Assembly: GCA_022393335.1 (NCBI GenBank)
Contig: JAJEKB010020985.1
Coordinates: 62,001 to 126,000, forward strand
DNA from: Macrotrachela quadricornifera
Lineage: Eukaryota > Rotifera > Eurotatoria > Philodinida > Philodinidae
Direction of reading: 5' to 3'
DNA: 64,000 nucleotides
The notes beneath the pieces were generated by a model, which was given only the letters and a program-made list of their open reading frames with translations, made no database searches and was not told the origin of the DNA. The position numbers were made by a program, and so were the translations under genes. Of this stretch, positions 1 to 12,219 are shown piece by piece; the stretch's first letter is position 1; every line of letters starts with the position of its first letter.

Positions 1-1484
1 TATAAATCGGATTGACTGAATGATCGTACTAGTCTAGAATATGTGTGTATGTATGTCCGACAAATAAGAGAACACGCTTTCCATATATATATATATATAT
101 ATATTTTGTATATATTTAAATAGAAAAAAAAAAAAAGAAATTATGATAATATCTTTTGATTAATTTGACCTTTTCAATCCGTTATACATATATATGTTAA
201 GTAGATGTAATAAATATATATACATCAAATATAAAATTATTAGAATTTTTTATTCACATATGATTATGATCTCTTTTTTTATATTATTGCAAATATTTAA
301 TGTAGAATATTTGATATTTGAATAACCATGAGATGAACCATATTGTTCCCTCCGGAAAAAATGATAAAGTTTGACATCAATATGTTTTATACATCTGACT
401 ACCACATGAAAATATACTTGACCTTTTGATGAAAATAAATGATTATGATATATGACAGTTCAAGTATATTGATCCTCTTCTAACAAGATGAAGATTTTGT
501 ATAAAAACAAATAAATGTTTGTTTAAATAAAATATTTTATAAACTTGAATAGTATTTTTTTTTTTAAATTTTATTTCATTATTGACATAAATAGCATTCA
601 ATCGGAAATAACAATAAATAAATTAACAAAATAAAAATGGAAAATATTTCATATGAGTATAATTGAATTTAAAATGAATCTACTCGTCACATTGCATGAA
701 GAGAGAAAAAAGATTGATTGAATTTTCAAAAAAAAAAATATTATACTCAATAGTAACATAAAAACTTCCGTTTATTTTTCTGTTGTTTAAAAGCCTCGAG
801 TTTTCTTTTTTATTCAGTATAAATAATTCTTCGTATAACAAAATATTGATCAGAGATATTATGATCCAGAAAACGCGCAAGTAGTAATAGAAACAATATT
901 AATGTTTTCCATTGAGAATTGACCCGGTTGATTACTATAAGATAGTAACGAAGAATTCATTTTCTTTTTTTTTTTTTTCATCTATTTTCGTAGTCCAGTA
1001 AATATTATAAAAGAAAAAAAAAGATATATGACTGTTTCTTTTTCCGTTCTTAATATAATTAGAGGTTTATTTTTTATTCTAACTCGTAAGGTCATATGTG
1101 ATCATCTTCTATCAAAAGCAATTGGGCACAATACATTAGAGTAAGCAATTTCTTTTTTTTTCTCAAACTATTCTTGTAAGTCTACAAAAACAAAAAAAAT
1201 TAACATATATAGTAAAGATAGTTGTTTAATTTGACTCTTTAACCTTAGACTCTTAAAAAGACTTGCGTGTTTGTCTGGAAAAAAAGAAGAAAAGAATGGA
1301 TAATTTAGTCAAAAAACTTGGTTAATACATTAATCACTTTTAACAACCGACGCAAATCGTGAAAAAAATAGAGAAAAACAAGCCAAACTAATGCATATTT
1401 TATTTTTATTTCATTTTACTTGCAAACGAGGAGTTTATAAGTAAGTTATTTTCTTTTTTTAGTTGAAAAATAAAAAAGCAAACA
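1..1484. other. Gene-free AT-rich sequence
   Basis: No open frame with convincing coding composition was found on either strand. The stretch holds a (TA)n run near 83-103 and many poly-A/poly-T tracts. A pyrimidine-rich acceptor (AG at 1461-1462) near its end belongs to the 5' region of the small gene starting at 1485. Confidence 0.6.
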
Positions 1485-1812
1485 ATGGCCCATTATTCAT
1501 ATTCATCCCAATGCTTTCGTTATTGTCTCGTTTGGTTATGCATATTAATAATCATTATTCAAGTAAAATAAATTTCTTTTTAGAAAATAAAAAACAAATT
1601 TTTTTAATTTATAGTTAAATCAAGCATTTAATGACGATACATTTTCATCATCAACCGAGGATAATAATGATAATCATTTATTAAATCGTCGAAATTCGAA
1701 AAAAGTAGCTCAAATGTTACAACAAATTTTACAACGTGGTGAAATGCAAGTTCAACCACATCGTATACATGAATTTCTTCATCGACTTCATCGTCGTGAA
1801 GCAAATGATTAA
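1485..1812 (+). CDS. Small secreted, neuropeptide-like precursor (hypothetical)
   Basis: Two exons, 1485-1562 and 1615-1812, joined in phase 0 across a 52-nt GT..AG intron, encode 91 residues. Exon 1 ends in a strongly hydrophobic segment (about residues 14-25, YCLVWLCILIIII) that looks like a signal peptide. Exon 2 is hydrophilic and carries dibasic pairs: RR at about 51-52, KK at about 55-56 and RR near the C-terminus (HRREAND). The stretch between the KK and the last RR would be a peptide of about 30 residues with amphipathic character (VAQMLQQIL...). There is no Gly next to a dibasic site, so amidation is not predicted. A splice acceptor lies 22 nt before the ATG. I do not recognise the peptide family. 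Being a hormone or neuropeptide precursor is inferred only from architecture; it could be another small secreted protein or a chance open frame. Confidence 0.5.
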
Positions 1813-2453
1813 ATTGAAAATAAAAAAACAAACATTTAATTCTTTATTTATTTTGTTCCAAAAAAAAAAAAAAGCGAAAAGTTTTTTTTTTTTTCATCAA
1901 CATTAAGAAGATAAAAAAAGAGAGAAAAAATTAATATATGTATATATATTTCTTTCACAAATCTACATTAAACATAAGAAAAAAAAAGATTGAAGAAAAT
2001 AATATTCAAACTCATTTGTCTTTTTTTTTCAATTTAGAATTGAGCTTTTCTTTGTGATTTTTTTTCCTGGCTATTGTCTAAAAAATACACACAGAGAGAG
2101 AGAAAGAGAAGCGCAAGCGTTTAGCAAAAACAACACTTGTTCTTAAGTGATCATAGAAGAAGAAAAAAAAAAAAAGAATTGCTAAGAGACACACACACAA
2201 ATACACAGCAAATATTAAAAAAAAACAGAAGAAGAATTTGTGATATGATCAAGATAAGGCATTCATTATTGGACGGATAAGATATAATGATACTTCATGG
2301 TGTTGTATCAACACATAAACTACATGATCGATCAACTCCCTGAAAAAGAAAAAATTAGATAAATAAATATAAAAAATATTTTCAAAGAAAATCAATCAAT
2401 CAATCAATCAAACTAAGCAAGATCAAAAGATAAAGAGCAATATTAATTTATAT
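1813..2453. other. Spacer between convergent genes
   Basis: 3' flanks of the small plus-strand gene and the minus-strand CEP135 gene. Contains A/T homopolymers, a GA-rich run near 2090-2110 and (ATCA)n near 2392-2411. No coding signal seen. Confidence 0.5.
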
Positions 2454-5400
2454 TTAATAACCCACAGTATCATCGGTAGAATTATTGTTATTGGTATTGA
2501 TATTATCGTCGGTTTTTGAAGATGTTTCATGATTTTTATCACGTTCAGAAACTTTCAATGATATTGAAATCTTTATACACATAATACACACAAAGTTAGA
2601 GATGTCAAGAAATAATATTAGAAAATGTTAAACAAAGATAAATATCTAATTATATCTTACTTTTGTTGGTGATGTTTGAGCAACTTCCGAATGTGATGGA
2701 GAATAATTTCTTGATGGTGATCGATGAGCATTTGTACTAGAAAGATTTAATTAAATTAACAAATTATTTATATGATTAATACGGGAAATTTTTTTATTTA
2801 CGTTGTAACAGTCGATGTATTACGATATCGTGATTCATAATCAATATGTGATGTAAGATCAGTTAATTTTCGTAAATCTTGAGCTGCTTTTTCACTGTAA
2901 AAAAAAACATTTTTATTCAAAAAAAAAAGAAAGTTTTTATTTACCGTTCAAATCTTTCGCTTGTTAATTGTCGTTTAAGTCTATCATTATCTGTTTCTAA
3001 TCCAATAATTTGTGCACGTAATGCTGCAATTTCTTTACTTTGACTTTGTCTAAAAAAATAATTTATTATTTTCAATAAAAAGAAACACAAAATCTAATTA
3101 ATTTCTTACACTTTAAGATCATTCATATTTGAACGATCTTTAATTAAATGTAATTCTGAATCTCTTTCTTGTGCTTGTATTTGTGATTGAAATTCTTTTT
3201 CTCTTGATGAACTAATTATTTCTTCTAAACTTTGTACCATAGCTTTTTCATTTCCTATTTGTGTACGTAACATATCAATTTCTATTTTTAAATCACTTAA
3301 AGCAGCTAATAATTGTTCATTTTCAATTTCTTTTCCAGTTAATTGTCGAATAATTTGTTCTTTTTTTGTTTCAACAGTTGAATTAAGATCACGAATATTT
3401 GATATTTCATTTGCATATGTTTGTTTATCAAGTTGTAATTTTTTTATTATTTCTTCATTACGTTGTAATGAACGATTCATATTTGATAATTGAAGTTCAT
3501 ATTCTTGACCTACAGATAAATGCTAAAAGAAAGAAAAATAAATAAATAAAGATGTCTTATTGTTTGTTTTTTTGTTAAATACTTGTTGAAGTTCTCGTTC
3601 AAGATAATCAATACGTTCTGTAAATCGTTTCATATCAGCTGATTTTATTTGTAATTCTTGTTTAAGATTAGCTGCTTGAGATTCCATATCAGCTAATGTT
3701 AATTTTGCACGAGTTAATTCATTTGTTGCTTCTCGATATTGTTCAAATAATGTTGTTCGATCATTTTCCTTAAAATATTTTCAATAGAAATTATATTTAA
3801 TAAGAAAATAGTTTTTTTATTTACTTTTTGTGCAATGACATTTTCACAATTTCCTACTTCTTTAATATATTCTTGAACTTGTAATTTAAGATTTTCTTTA
3901 TCATTAATAGCATGTTCAAGTTCTTGATGAAGTGTCTAAAGAGTAAAATAAATATTTTAAAATTGAATTTATTATTAATATTCAAGATTACTTGATTTTC
4001 GCGTGTAACAGTTAAAAGATCATCTTGTAAACGTTTATTATCTCGTATATTAAGATCAAGTTTACGTCGATATTCATTTAATTCTTCAAGATTTCGATCG
4101 AGTTGCATTCTCATACTTGTTATTTCTTTTAATTTTTGTTTTGTATCATCTTTTGAACGACTAAAATAAAAAGAAAAAAAAAAAATTTATTAAATTATAA
4201 AAAAAAAAGAAAATATTTACTCTAATGCAGCTTCTAATTCTGCTATCATCATATTAAGTTCTTCAATACGACGTGTTTTAGAATTAATTTCTTGTATTAA
4301 ATGTAAATTTTCTTCAGCTTTTAAATCTAATTCACTACATAAACGATCTTTTTCTTTATCAAGTGTTTGAACAGTTGTTCGAACAACATGAAAATCATCT
4401 TTAATATCTTTATTTGTTTCTTGTAAATCATCTAAAATAGAAAAATTCTTATTAGAAAAAATGAAATAAATAAATTCAATTCATACAAAGTTTTTTTTCA
4501 AGTCTTAATGTTTTATCTTCTTGTGATCTAAGTTCTTCTTTTTTTAAACTTAATTGTCTTTGATTTTCTTGTACAAGACGTTCAGCTTCTTCAGATAAAT
4601 ATCTTAATTGTGATGATGTAGTTTTTTGATCATTTAATTCTTGATTTAATTGTGAAATTGTAAATGATTGTTCATCAAGTTTATTTTCAAAATCTTTTAT
4701 TTGTTCACGTAATAAATGATTTTGCTGAAGAATATCTTCACGATCATTATCAATCTTTATAAAGAAAAATATAAGAAAAAAATTTCTATAAATAATAATT
4801 TACTTTTCGGATTTCAATTTGAAGATCTTCAATATTTTGTTCATATCTTGCACGATCATTTAATCCAGTATCTGTTGCAATCTAAAATATAAATAAATAT
4901 ATTAAAGATTTTTTTATTTTTGTTTTTACTCGTAAACGTTCTCGTAATGAATCACGTTCATTCGTAGTTGTACGTGCTTCAACAATTGCTAATAGAAATA
5001 AAATAAAAGAAAATATTTTATAAGAAAATAAAACTAACCAGCATCACGTTCATTTTCAACTTTACGTAAAATTGTTTGAGCAGCAAGAGAAACTTTAGGT
5101 GTTTGAACATTTTGAAGAAGATCATGACGAGCTCTTTGTAATTCTTCTTTTGTCTTAAATAAAAAAATTTTTCTTGCATTATTTTAAAATAAATATAATA
5201 AATTTAACAAACTTGTTCATAAAGAACATTTAAATTATCTCGTTCATTTGTAAGAACTTTTATATTGCCTTGAATCTAATTTTATAAAATAAAATAAATT
5301 AATTAACAAATTTTTTATTTCATACTTCTGCCATATGACGTTCAAATTTATTTAATAATAATTGTAAATCTTCTTTTTCTCGTATAACTTTAGACAATTG

Positions 5401-8400
5401 AGTTTCATCCATATCCTACAAATATTAACAATTTCTTATTGTATAAAGTTTTGTATATTATAGAGTAGACAAAAATTTATTTTTTTTTGTAAACAACTTT
5501 CTATAAGGAAATAAAAATTTATTTTGAAGATTAGAAAATTTCATTCTCATTTATCACCAAATATAATAAATTGAGATATGTACATCTGCTAATCAAAAGG
5601 AGCAAAAAATCACAAAGGATTGCTTATTTTCACTTGAAATTGATCCTATTCTATCGATAAGTTTCATTATCGATTTTGATTATAATACTTGGCGATTTAG
5701 CAGACTGAAAACTATCACATTCCTCTTAATTACTGAAAATGAATGAAATCGTATATTATAGATTCAAAAATCATTTGTATCATTTCGAGATATGAATTTT
5801 TCTGATAGAAATTCAAGCAAGTTTATAGATCACAGATGCATACATTGTATTGCATTAAATATTTTCATCTCAGTTGTAGGAATTATTATCAGCTGATTCT
5901 TCTTTGATAAGTCGTGTTGAGAGCAAATTTTAATCTTCATTGTTTTCATTTTTTTTTATATGCTTCTTACAAAGCACAATCTCAATTGTTATATGACTTA
6001 AAGTTACAGGTCAGAATTAAATTTAGATTTTTATTGCAACAAAATAAAGATCAATATATTTTGCTTTGGTAATAGAGAAAAATTTGTTGGATTAGTCTCA
6101 ACTTCTTAATAAATATAGAGAGTTTATTTGAAATTTATTAAATAAAACTTTAGAAAAAATATTAATAGAAATCTTTACATATTCTTTTTTTATGACACAT
6201 TTTTTCTCCATCTAAAGATTGTTCTCGAAAACGATAAGATAGCTAAACTGTTGTTCTGTTTAAGTGATAATAGACATCTATAAATTACTTATATACAATC
6301 AAATATCATGCCTGTTTTATTTTCTTCGTAAATAGAAAAAAAATGATAATGAATCAAAGTAAGTCATGAATATTTTTTGTTACGTGAACTCATTCATGAA
6401 AATTAGAAAAATATTTTTTAATTTTTATATATATTTCTATTTGTCACAGCAAGATATTTCTTTTTTCTTTGATAAAACTTACTTTTTCTTTTGATGATCG
6501 TTTATATTTATTAAGTTCTCTTCGAAATCGATCACGTTCTTCTTCAAGATTTTTTAATTGAGTTTCATATGAACTCAAATCCTTTTTCAAATAAATAATA
6601 AATCGATATAAATAAACATATGTTTGACTTTTTTCATTACCTTTGTTGGAGATGATCGATGTCGATTAATTCCACATACAGTACAACGTGTAGGTGACAT
6701 ACTACCATTACTTGCTGATCGCTTACTAATATGTGTTACAGGTGATGTTGCCATATCACGACGAACTGTTGAACGTATACCAGGTGTTGGTGATAATGAA
6801 CGACCACGTAGACGTGAAGCAGATGGTGATGATGATGATGATACACCACGTAAACGTTCATTAAGTAATTTTTGTAAAATTTCTGTTTCATTTTTATACA
6901 TATCACGTTCATCTTCAACATTTTTTAAATGAATATCGAGTCGAGCTGGTAGAGAAAGTTTTTTTGTTGATGAAACACCAGATGCTGTTGGTGTTGGAGC
7001 TTTTGTTGTACGACGACATTTTTGTAATTCTTGTAAAAGATCTTTTTCTACGAGAAAAATAAAGTTATTAGCATAATTATTATAGGATTAAAATATAAAA
7101 TATGATATAATTATTAGTACCAGTCTATTTTATTATGTATAGTATAATTTTTATATAAAAAAAAAATCTTAATTCTGTAAGAAAGAAGAGGAATGCAAAA
7201 TTTCTATCCGTACACTTCAACCACTTATTTTATATCACATTTCATAATTAAATATATGATTAAGATTTTTTCATTTTACCATTAAGAACAAGTTTTGAAA
7301 CTCGTCGACTTAATTTATTTTTATCATTTTGTATACGTTCAAGAAGTTCTTGTAAACGAATAATTTCATTATCACGTTCAGTAGATTGATTTTTTAATGT
7401 TTCAATTTCTTCGATTAAATTCTTTTTATCCTTTAAAAAAAAACGAATATTTATTTAAACAAGATTGTAAAAAGAATATAAATGAAAACATACGTTAGTT
7501 AAACTAGCAATTCTAGCATCGAGAGATTGTAATTCTCGATGATTATATTGGATTTCAATCTTAAATAAATAAATTATAAAAAAAAGAAAAACATGAAAAA
7601 TCTTTGAAATACTTTAGCTTCATTTAATTCTCTATCAGCTGTATCAATAGTATATTCTTTATCTGCTTGAACTTTTCTTGCAAGACGATCAATATCTTTA
7701 AGATCTCGGAGAAGATCATTATTTTTTAGACGTTCTTCAAATTGTTTATCTGATAAATTACGTTTAAGTTCTGTTAATTCTTGAAGACGTCGTTCTAATG
7801 CACGATTTGTTTCATGAAGAAAATCAATCTTAGAAAAGAAAAAAAGCAAAATATTTGATAAAAAAATGAACATTTTATTTACTTGTGCATTTTGATTAGC
7901 AATGACCTTCTCATTACTTTTTAATCTTGATTCAAGTGAAAGAGTATCAGCTGAACGACCACCATCAAGTACACGATGAAGTCGTTCAATTTCACGATCA
8001 CGATTTTCAACCTACAAAATGAGAAATAATGTTTAATATACAAAAAAAAAAAGAAAAGATTAAATCACATTTGAAAGTTTTCTTCTTGTTTAAAAAACTA
8101 AAATCACTTTTTTTTTTAAAATACAAACCTGATTAATACTAGATGAACGAAACGTTCCGTTCGAATTTGTTTTTGATCGTGCTGTATGACGAGGAGGATA
8201 ATTTGACGACAATGATGATGTCGTCGTTCTCATCATTGTTGATACAGTATGATTATTGTGTAAATTACTAATTGGACCATAACGTCGTGAGGAGTACATG
8301 TCTCCTACAATATTTATATTTCTCTTTCTGTTTCTTCACACACGCACACCTGTACAATAGTGAATGTCAAACTCTTATCTAAAAATTTCCCCTAAGGGAA

Positions 8401-10439
8401 TCTGTTGTACGTTTTCTTCTTTCGTTCACCTTCGAAGTTTTTTTTTTTTTGTCTACATATAAATATAAAACAAAACAATTGAAAAGAAGAAAAAAAAAAA
8501 CGTATTGAAATCGTTTTTTTTTCCTTTTTGTTTTCTTTCTTTTCTATCAACATTTACATACATAGAAATTTGTTGTATGAAACAAATTTTTAATATGTTT
8601 TTTAAAAAAATATAAAATTGTAAAGAAAAAGAAAAAGTAAATGAGATCTCTAAACAAAACAACATTTTTCATCTTCAATCAAATAATAATATATATATGT
8701 GAATATGTTTATTATATTATTCACGGAAGAGTACGACCATGAAAGACACAAAAAAATTGTGGCTTGCGGTGGCATAACAAAGTGAAGAAAAAAAATATAC
8801 CGAAATGAATTTATAAAGTGTACAAATAATAATCGAAAAGATATCTAGGACAAGTGTGTGCGATTACAACAGTATAAAAATGAACGAAACACTGTCATTT
8901 TATGATAGAAAGAAAAATAAAAATGAATCAATGATATGCTCTTATAACCTGTCTTCAAATGAAATGTTAGTTAATAAAAAAAAAATTTTTTGCTTCTTTT
9001 AACTATACATTCCATTACGATTTACGACTTTCTTTTACACTTGAAATAAAAGATGAAAGTACAGTACGATACATTGTTAAAGAAAGAGATTGGCTTCTCT
9101 CTCGTTCTTTTTTCTTTCCAATGTATACAATACTGGTTGTATTCACTTGCGGTTTTCTCTTATTATAACAATCATAGTAACAAATCACAAGGTGTCTTAC
9201 TCTTACTAAATAATCTTGCTAAAAAATCTCCTAACATTTACTCTGTCAATATCATACAAATGACGAAATTTTTCTTTTTTTGAAATCGAATGTGTTGTAT
9301 CAATAAACATAAAAAAGCAATGCAATACTATGTCTATTACTATTAATATAAAAAAAAAAAAAATTTTTTTCTTTTTCTTTGTTTTTCGATATTTAATGTT
9401 ATATAAGTCTACGTTTGATTTCGTAATACAAAATCGATATTGATTTAGTTTATCTTTTATTATTATGATTTACTTAAGATAAGAAATCACATACTTTATG
9501 ATAAAGTAAATTTATTTTTTCTTTGAAATAATCAATATATTATTTTTACCTGGTATTTAAGATTTGCCATTTTTGTTTCAATTTCATCTGTATATTGTTT
9601 TTGTTGTTGTAATTCTAATTCTAATTCTGCTACACGATCTTCAGTAACTTTAACAATATCAATAATATATGGATCATTAATATAAGGTAATTGTTGAGCA
9701 AATGTTCGTTGTGATGATGATGATTCAGGTAACATTTCATCAATATCTAATCGTTGACGACGAAATGGAATTGTATGTTTATTTCCGCCTAAAATATTTT
9801 CATATATTATTGAGATAATATTTATATATATATACCTGGTGTTTGAACAACAGCTTGAAAATTTTTTTCTTGTAATTCTAAAATTTTATTATCTTTTTGA
9901 CGAGATTCTTTTTCTAATGAACGTAATCGATGAATATATTGAGTATTTAAAAATCTTAAATCAGCATTTTCATGTTCTAATTTTCTTAATTGATTTTTAA
10001 ATTCTATTAAAAAAATAATAAATAAAATATTTAATTTCAAAATAATAAACCTTTATTATGATGATCAAGTTGTTCACGATATTTAAGTAATTCTAAATGT
10101 AAATCATTATTTTCTTTAACAAGTCGAGCATTATCATTTTTATATGGATGTGCTGATGAATATGATGTTGATGATGGATTTGGATTTGTTGAAGTTGAAG
10201 GAAGATTTGATGAAAGTGGATGCTAATTAAAAAGAAGTAAATGAATGATATTTTATTTAAAATAAAAATTTGTTTTTTTTTACTTCTTTTGCTTTTTTAA
10301 GTTCTTCAGTTGTTTGAATAAATGCTTGAAAAAGTTTTTCAACTAATGGTAATGATTCAATAGCTAATGGTTGTTTAAAACCAAATTGATCAAGACGTTT
10401 TCTTAATGTAATATATTTTTGTTCTGATAATGAACTCAT
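2454..10439 (-). CDS. CEP135: CEP135, centriole assembly coiled-coil protein
   Basis: CEP135 is a conserved centriole/basal-body scaffold that links the SAS-6 cartwheel to triplet microtubules. I trace 25 coding exons whose phases all agree, from 10439-10284, 10222-10051, 10003-9836 and 9788-9550 through 8011-7883 to the last exon 2570-2454. They give 1318 residues (human about 1140). The N-terminus carries the family signature (KYITLRKRLDQFGF, then ESLPLVEKLF), followed by NARLVKENNDLHLELLK, QAVVQTPGG, FRRQRLDIDE, NDPYIIDIV and REIERLHRVLDGGRS, all matching CEP135 in order. The rest is almost continuous coiled coil, with a Ser/Pro-rich insert holding a CxxC pair in exon 7047-6641. The C-terminal REKEFQSQI region is shared with TSGA10. 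Most introns are 45-65 nt. Two are long: 8012-9549, which houses an alternative first exon, and 5416-6482. Identity is very secure; a few exon edges may shift by a few bases. Confidence 0.94.
8129..8299 (-). other. Alternative first exon of CEP135
   Basis: A 171-nt open exon inside the 1.5-kb intron between CEP135 exons 4 and 5. It begins with ATG (MYSSRRYGPISN) and ends phase 0 at a donor (CAG|GTTTGT), so it joins in frame to exon 5 (VENRDREIERL). Exon 4 also ends phase 0, so the two routes are alternatives. The short route would replace the first 245 residues with 57 Ser/Thr/Arg-rich ones, giving about 1130 residues without the CEP135 N-terminal signature. A splice acceptor (AG at 8306-8305) lies 5 nt upstream of this ATG. 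Joining exon 4 through that acceptor would break the frame, so a separate transcript start or spliced-leader addition is the better reading. Confidence 0.6.
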
Positions 10440-12219
10440 TATTTAATCAGATCTTTTTCTTCCTTTAATTATTTTCTACTATAAATCAAACCAGACGGAA
10501 TCCATTTTTTTACTTGTCTAAACTAGAAAAAAAAAGGGTACAATTGGATTTTTAAACTAAGTGGTTGTATTAAGTAAAAGAAGAATGAAAAAAAAAATTT
10601 AACCAATAGTGAATTCTTTGACAACCATGATTCATGTTGTTATCTTGGTAATGACTATTAAACATACAGATAACATGTATTCGAATGTATATGATTTGAA
10701 TAAAAATTTATTTTTTAATACAGTATGAAGAATAGCAAAAAAATATATTACAGAAAAACTTTTATGATATATCAAACAATAGATGTCATTAAATATTATT
10801 TTCTATGATAATTGTTCAAAATTAATATATGAATAGAACAGATTTCGACTTTCTTAATAAAATATATTGCATTGATATTTAAGCTTTTTTTATTATAATA
10901 TAATGTTTATTAAAAAATGAGATTTGTTTTTTCCTAAGATAATTTTGAGGACAAATCGAATTATTATTTAATTTTTTTTTGAATAAAATAGAATGTTTTT
11001 AAAGTATTGCACTTTTATCAATAAAAAATTTTTGTTAATAAAAATTCTAAGTGTTGATGTTGTTTTTTCTATTCATATTTGAAATAAAGAAAATATTCAC
11101 GGTTAGAATAATAAAGATGAAGACATTATTTATTTTTCAAACCAAGGTCAAACTCACAATGTCCAAAAGAAAAATTAGTTTTTTTTTTAAGAATATATCT
11201 TACTAGATAAATACATAATCATAGTTCTCATAAAATATTTGTTTTTAAAGTTCGTAAGAAATAACTTTCAATTTCGAAAGATTTCTTCAGGATTTATAGT
11301 GAACTTATATGAGTTTTCTATGGAAAAGTATAAGCATAATTGTAGTTATTGATCTGTATCATCATTCGATGTATTATATTAGTTATAGGTTTTCAAATAA
11401 ATCTGAGAAAAATAAACTATGTCACATTTTTATTTCTTCTATCGATGTTGTCATATGGACTCAATGCATTGTTTTTACTAGTTTATTACATAAATTGCAG
11501 TCTAATGGATATAAATCAGGTGAATTTAATGGTCAACAATTCTTCTAAATAAACGCAGAAATGTAATCAGGGCACCATTTTAAAATCAGATGACGTGTGT
11601 GAGTGTCCTAACAATGGTATATGCTCTTCATCAATCAATATTTCTGTTTGTTTTATCGTCTATACACTTCATTACCTAACCGCATATTGTATATTCACAT
11701 ACTCTATTATCTTCTCCTTTCTGTATACACTCTTGTCAATGTCTGTTCTTTCTTTTATGAACATATACATATGTATATACAATTCTCTTTTTTGTCTTCT
11801 AACTGACATATACTTGTTAGAAGATAGCGTGTGTATAAAAAGAGGTGTAATTGATTGACATAAAAGCATGTGTTAGATGATAATACTATTTGTTGTTATA
11901 GTAAGGTCTTGCACCGTCTTGTTGATATATTTAATTGAGGGTCCAAAATCATCGACATTGTCAACTAGACATCTATCAAACTTTTATGAAATTCTCGGCT
12001 AGAATAGATATTTATTCATATAAATGATGACCAAAAATAGAACAAACGCAGATATCAAAGAGTGAAATAAAAAACACCAAAACAATAACAAAAGCTGGTT
12101 TCTAATGAGAAGAAGAGAGAAAAATGTTAATATGTACAGTTTTTAGTGCTTTTATAAAACACAAAACTGAGTTTAGTTTGTTTTTTTTTGTTGTTGATAT
12201 CATACAATCATGAACTAAT
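10440..12219. other. Intergenic region, no supported gene
   Basis: Upstream of CEP135 and downstream of the cathepsin D-like gene. Short plus-strand frames at 11309-11858 include one hydrophobic segment and a short Cys-rich motif. They lack a coherent gene structure and are not called. Confidence 0.5.

Noticed and set aside
9053..9283. Plus-strand ORF within the long CEP135 intron
   Set aside because: Low-complexity, no homology by eye, and antisense to a well-supported intron.
11309..11858. Plus-strand frames with a TM-like segment and a CECPNNGIC motif resembling EGF
   Set aside because: No consistent exon chain, start or signal. The hydrophobic stretches arise from T-rich DNA. At best a decayed membrane-protein fragment.
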